Shown here: in pieces, positions 60,800 to 64,000 of the stretch | Position numbering within the stretch: the stretch's first letter is position 1 | Layout: each line of letters starts with the position of its first letter | From: Stratiolaelaps scimitus | Taxonomy: Eukaryota; Arthropoda; Arachnida; Mesostigmata; Laelapidae | NCBI GenBank assembly: GCA_019614645.1 | Contig: JABWDB010000004.1 | Span: 11,904,001-11,968,000 of the forward strand | DNA: 64,000 nt | Direction of reading: 5' to 3' | Made by a program: the position numbers and the translations under genes | The notes under the pieces: model-generated | What the model saw: the letters and a program-made list of their open reading frames with translations, nothing else | Databases searched by the model: none | What the model was told of the DNA's origin: nothing

Positions 60800-61300
60800 A
60801 GAACACACGGCACACACATCCCCAAGAAGGGACTGATCATCTGCGTGGTCATCAGTCCATTCGTGTGTCCGTCCTTGCGTTCATCTCGTTGCTGGAGTGT
60901 ATGAACCTGACGACTTGGACACTGAGCCTGAGTCGATGTGTGGCGGCCTTTTGTGGCCGTGCGTCCGTGAACTGAACTATCTGTCTGCCATCGTACCTGA
61001 GGCAAGGAGCAAAGCTAGCTCTAGTAAAGCTATCGGCGGTGAATCGGTGAAGGCGTTACAACAGCTGGTGCAGTCGCTGCAGTAGTGGAACAGCTCCGGG
61101 CAACCTGAGTCGCTCTCTCTCTCTCTGTCTGACGTCAAACAAACAACAGCCGGCCACGGATCTCGAACGGGGTAGAAACGCTGGGCGGTAGGAACTCGCC
61201 CCACTAACCGCGGGGGCGAAGGCCGAGCTACGCCTCGTCTCTGGTGGGGAACAGCCCCCAAGCCGCCATCCTAGCCCAAACGCTCTATATGCGACGGGCA
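60800..61300. other. Non-coding stretch
   Basis: No recognised gene. A CT run lies at about 61113-61126. Confidence 0.45.
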
Positions 61301-61735
61301 TGCGCGCGAGCGGCCGAGCGGTCGCATCGTCTGTTTTGTTGGAGTCTGCCGGCAGCCGCCGTATGCGGTAAACTCGAGGGAACTGCGACGACTAGGGAAC
61401 GACTCGTACGGGGTATTATATATCTATGGGAGATTGAAGGACTAAAACAGATGGAGGGATGCTCGGAGTTCGTGGAAAGCAAACCTGCCGCCCGTCGTGA
61501 AGCAGCCAATGAAATGGCGAAAACATCGACAGCAGCGGCGACGGTGGCGGCGGTTGCGACGGCAGCTGCCCATGTGATGCCCAGCAGAACCAGTCGCTCG
61601 ACTGGACGACCAGACTTGTGTGTAACGCCGCTTTTCGACGACGACAACAACAGCAACAACAGCAATATCATATATCAGCAACAACAACAACGATATCACA
61701 GCAATCGTACTCACTGCAAGCAGTTGGTGCAATAA
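61289..61735 (+). CDS. Low-complexity open reading frame, possible exon
   Basis: An ATG frame of 148 codons with features common in arthropod regulatory proteins: an Ala-rich run (STAAATVAAVATAAA), an acidic/Asn run (DDDNNSNNSN) and a Gln run (QQQQQ) before the stop at 61733-61735. An in-frame ATG at 61450 could also start it. No domain is visible. An overlapping minus-strand frame of similar length exists, so composition alone may explain it. Confidence 0.22.
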   Translation: MRRACARAAERSHRLFCWSLPAAAVCGKLEGTATTRERLVRGIIYLWEIEGLKQMEGCSEFVESKPAARREAANEMAKTSTAAATVAAVATAAAHVMPSRTSRSTGRPDLCVTPLFDDDNNSNNSNIIYQQQQQRYHSNRTHCKQLVQ

Positions 61736-62880
61736 ATACTCGTTGATACTGCTACTGTTATAGTACAATACTAGTGGTAGCCGAGTGACCATTTCGCATT
61801 CGCCCGTATAAATGTGCGCTGACGCCATACACAACACGCGTAGCGTATTCTGTAGTATCAATGGAGAGAGATATAGCTCGCTCAGGCCTGCAATGCCTTC
61901 GCCCAAAATGGGATAGGCATGTACTAGCATAGCCAGCAGTCGTACTCCTCTCTCAGAATACAGAATCTGCGTATGCACACGTATATTCGTAGGTTCATTT
62001 ATAGGTTCGTTGGTGTATGTGTAACTACCTGTTGTTGTTGTTGTTGAACGCGGCCATCGGTCGATACGGCCGTAGCTCTTTCAGTTAGCAGTCAGTCTGC
62101 TTTTTCTATGTGTCGTAATACCGTCGTTGCTACGTAATATCTATCGGAATCGCCCTAACGGGCCAGCCTGACTGGAGTTCATCTCATGCAGCAGCTGTCG
62201 AAAGTCGTAGACCGGGGGTGACGGAAATAGGCAAGGGCTAAATAGGTGGGCACTGGTGGATTTCTGGAGAACGTGATTCGTCCGTAGATTATGGGACTGA
62301 TGTAGACTTTGTGCGTCAGCCGAAGCTAAGCCGTACGATCAGTTGGTAGGAGATCGCCGTTCGAGTTGATTGACCTATGCGCGTCATTGTGTAACTAGTG
62401 CTTTCTGATTCATTTGGCTGATTTCGAGAAAAATACAATCCAACGATTGTGTTACATACGAAATTGATGTATATATATATATATAGACCGGAATCATGTT
62501 GCTTCACAAATGCTTTGAATGTAGGCCCGTCAGGGATTTACATGGCCTAGGATCCGTTTCGGACTAAAAGAGTTGTTCACGTGGATGGAGATATGGCGAC
62601 AAAAACAAACAGCTTTATATCACGGCGTAAGTGTTTCAGTGTATCGAAACTGAACCGTGTACTGGCGCACGGCGCGTCATGCATTTATAGATGATACCAT
62701 TTGCAGAGAGAAGCGGCGACATAATCTCTCGATGCAAATCATCATATCCCTGCAGATGTTATGTGAATAGGGGGAGGGGTTAGACACGTAAACTTGTTCG
62801 GGTCATGGATCAAATGATATTACGTAATCAGCTTGTAACTTGGCGTCTATTTGTTCGATACAGCACGTATGTCATTGTGA
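61736..62880. other. Non-coding stretch
   Basis: GTT run at about 62031-62046 and TA run at 62469-62485. No gene recognised. Confidence 0.45.
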
Positions 62881-63093
62881 GTGCTGTCCAAACTCGAATA
62901 TTGGGCACCTCCACGGCCGTCGAATGGAAAAGAAAGCCTCCCAGAAGGCGAAACGCCTTTCCACTTCGACTACAATCCTGTAATGCTGACCGTGATGCAC
63001 TCCACCCCTTGTTCGCTATTGCCATCGGGCCGGTGGCGACGACGTCTTCCGGCAGCGGTCTTCGGCTCTTCAGCACATACGTATGTAAGTTGA
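62881..63093 (+). CDS. Unidentified open stretch ending at a strong splice donor
   Basis: A 70-codon open frame (EGETPFHFDYNPVMLTVMHS and so on) reads into GTAAGT at about 63084. It could be an exon, but a second frame is also open and no acceptor could be chosen. Not recognised. Confidence 0.15.
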   Translation: MLSKLEYWAPPRPSNGKESLPEGETPFHFDYNPVMLTVMHSTPCSLLPSGRWRRRLPAAVFGSSAHTYVS

Positions 63094-63832
63094 ATCCGGT
63101 ACGAGAAAAGCGATATCGTCCCCTGTGTCCAACTGGAGTTGGCGGCGGGGGTCTCTAACGCTAGAGCCACGGTCCCGGTGTTCTGACAAGAATATGGCGA
63201 CGGAATGGGAAAGAACAGGACATCTAGTCTAACTTATGCGGCGAGCAATTTACATAACTCCATTATATGCCTTACATTATCTTCTGCGATTGCCCATGTT
63301 CGTTCTGCCTGGGCCCCGTCAAGTGCGCCCCCTGGGTGCAATGACACAACATACCGCACACGGAGTCTAGATAGGGGACTTATTGAAAGCATCGTAGAGA
63401 ACGCATGACAATCGACTTAACCGCTGCGGCGGAAAGCTGCTCGACTCACAGGAAACTCGCTCGCCGGCGCAGAGGCCACACTATCGCCGCGGTTGCTGCG
63501 GGAACTGGAGGTGGATTATGCTCGATATTGCATGTTATAACAATACGACAGTGAAGTGAGCGCCAACCTCAAAGTAGTGCTGGTGTTTGAATTGCCTCTC
63601 TCGTCCACAGAAGTGTTGACAATGGGTCAAGCAAAAATATGTACGAAGTTGTCGTATTTTAGAAACGAACTTCCTTTCGTGACCTTGGTCATGGCTCCTA
63701 AATTAACATGAACATCAACGTCCCAGTCACATACTCAAACAGTGGAAGATCACAAATAATTTGTCCGTATATGAATGATCGTGGGTGACTCATTTATGTG
63801 TAGCATAGAAATGATCAACTGTGATCATAGTC
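63094..63832. other. Non-coding stretch
   Basis: Nothing recognised before the SINE-like copy at 63833. Confidence 0.5.
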
Positions 63833-64000
63833 GAGCCCGGTGGCCTGGTGGTGCATGCAACGTGTAGGCTTTGCAACTGAAGCTGACACATAGGTGCGCG
63901 GGCTCGATCTCCACCGTAGTAGATCCGCATTTAAGGGGTCCGTCTCATGGAGCAATGTCGAAAGCGGTTGTGCCCTCGACTGACTTAAATGTTAGCTGTG
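63833..64000 (+). mobile_element. tRNA-derived SINE-like element, family A, copy 4 (cut by the window end)
   Basis: GAGCCCGGTGGCCTGGTGGT start, B-box GGCTCGATCTCC at 63900-63911, CGCATTTAAGGGGTCCGTCT, GAGCAATGTCGAAAGCGGTT and TTAAATGTTAGCTG at the right edge. It diverges from the other copies between the A- and B-boxes. Confidence 0.8.

Noticed and set aside
1..64000. Operon, CRISPR or phage-defence type system
   Set aside because: The sequence is animal nuclear DNA with spliced genes; gene neighbours have unrelated roles and no prokaryotic features were seen.

Overview
The window is nuclear DNA from an animal, most likely an arthropod and possibly a mite or tick. This rests on intron-rich genes with GT-AG junctions, long non-coding stretches full of TA, GA and GTT/CAA microsatellites, two tRNA-derived SINE-like families, and a non-LTR retrotransposon remnant. 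No sequence comparison could be run, so the taxon is an inference.

The first 24 kb is gene-dense, and five housekeeping genes could be assembled exon by exon from the bases. They are, in order: (1) MBTPS1/site-1 protease on the minus strand, cut by the left edge of the window, with its N-terminal ~600 residues and complete catalytic triad present; (2) MRPL28, mitochondrial ribosomal protein bL28m, plus strand, two coding exons; (3) REV1, the Y-family translesion polymerase scaffold, minus strand, three coding exons including a short N-terminal exon recovered at 11399-11555; (4) IGBP1/Tap42/alpha4, the PP2A-type phosphatase chaperone, plus strand, seven coding exons; (5) a DEK_C + SWIB chromatin-type protein, plus strand, three coding exons spread over 4.6 kb. 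MBTPS1/MRPL28 and REV1/IGBP1 are head-to-head pairs. MRPL28 and REV1 are tail-to-tail, with poly(A) signals only about 50 bp apart. The functions are unrelated (membrane-protein proteolysis, mitochondrial translation, DNA damage tolerance, phosphatase biogenesis, chromatin), so this is ordinary gene packing and not a functional cluster.

Between IGBP1 and the SWIB gene, at 16.5-18.5 kb, two SINE-like families flank a well-bounded 252-nt open exon of unknown identity. From about 24 kb to the right edge (40 kb) no protein family could be recognised. This part alternates AT-rich DNA with GC-rich islands (28-33, 36-40, 44.9-46, 50-51, 54.3-55.5, 57.5-58 and 61-61.7 kb). The islands resemble promoters or long 5' leaders: polyglutamine-type and polyproline-type repeats, inverted repeats, and candidate first exons ending in good splice donors (50311-50608, 55939-56190, 34714-34817). 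These are low-confidence exon candidates. I found no CRISPR array, no rRNA gene and no convincing intact tRNA gene, as expected for such DNA.
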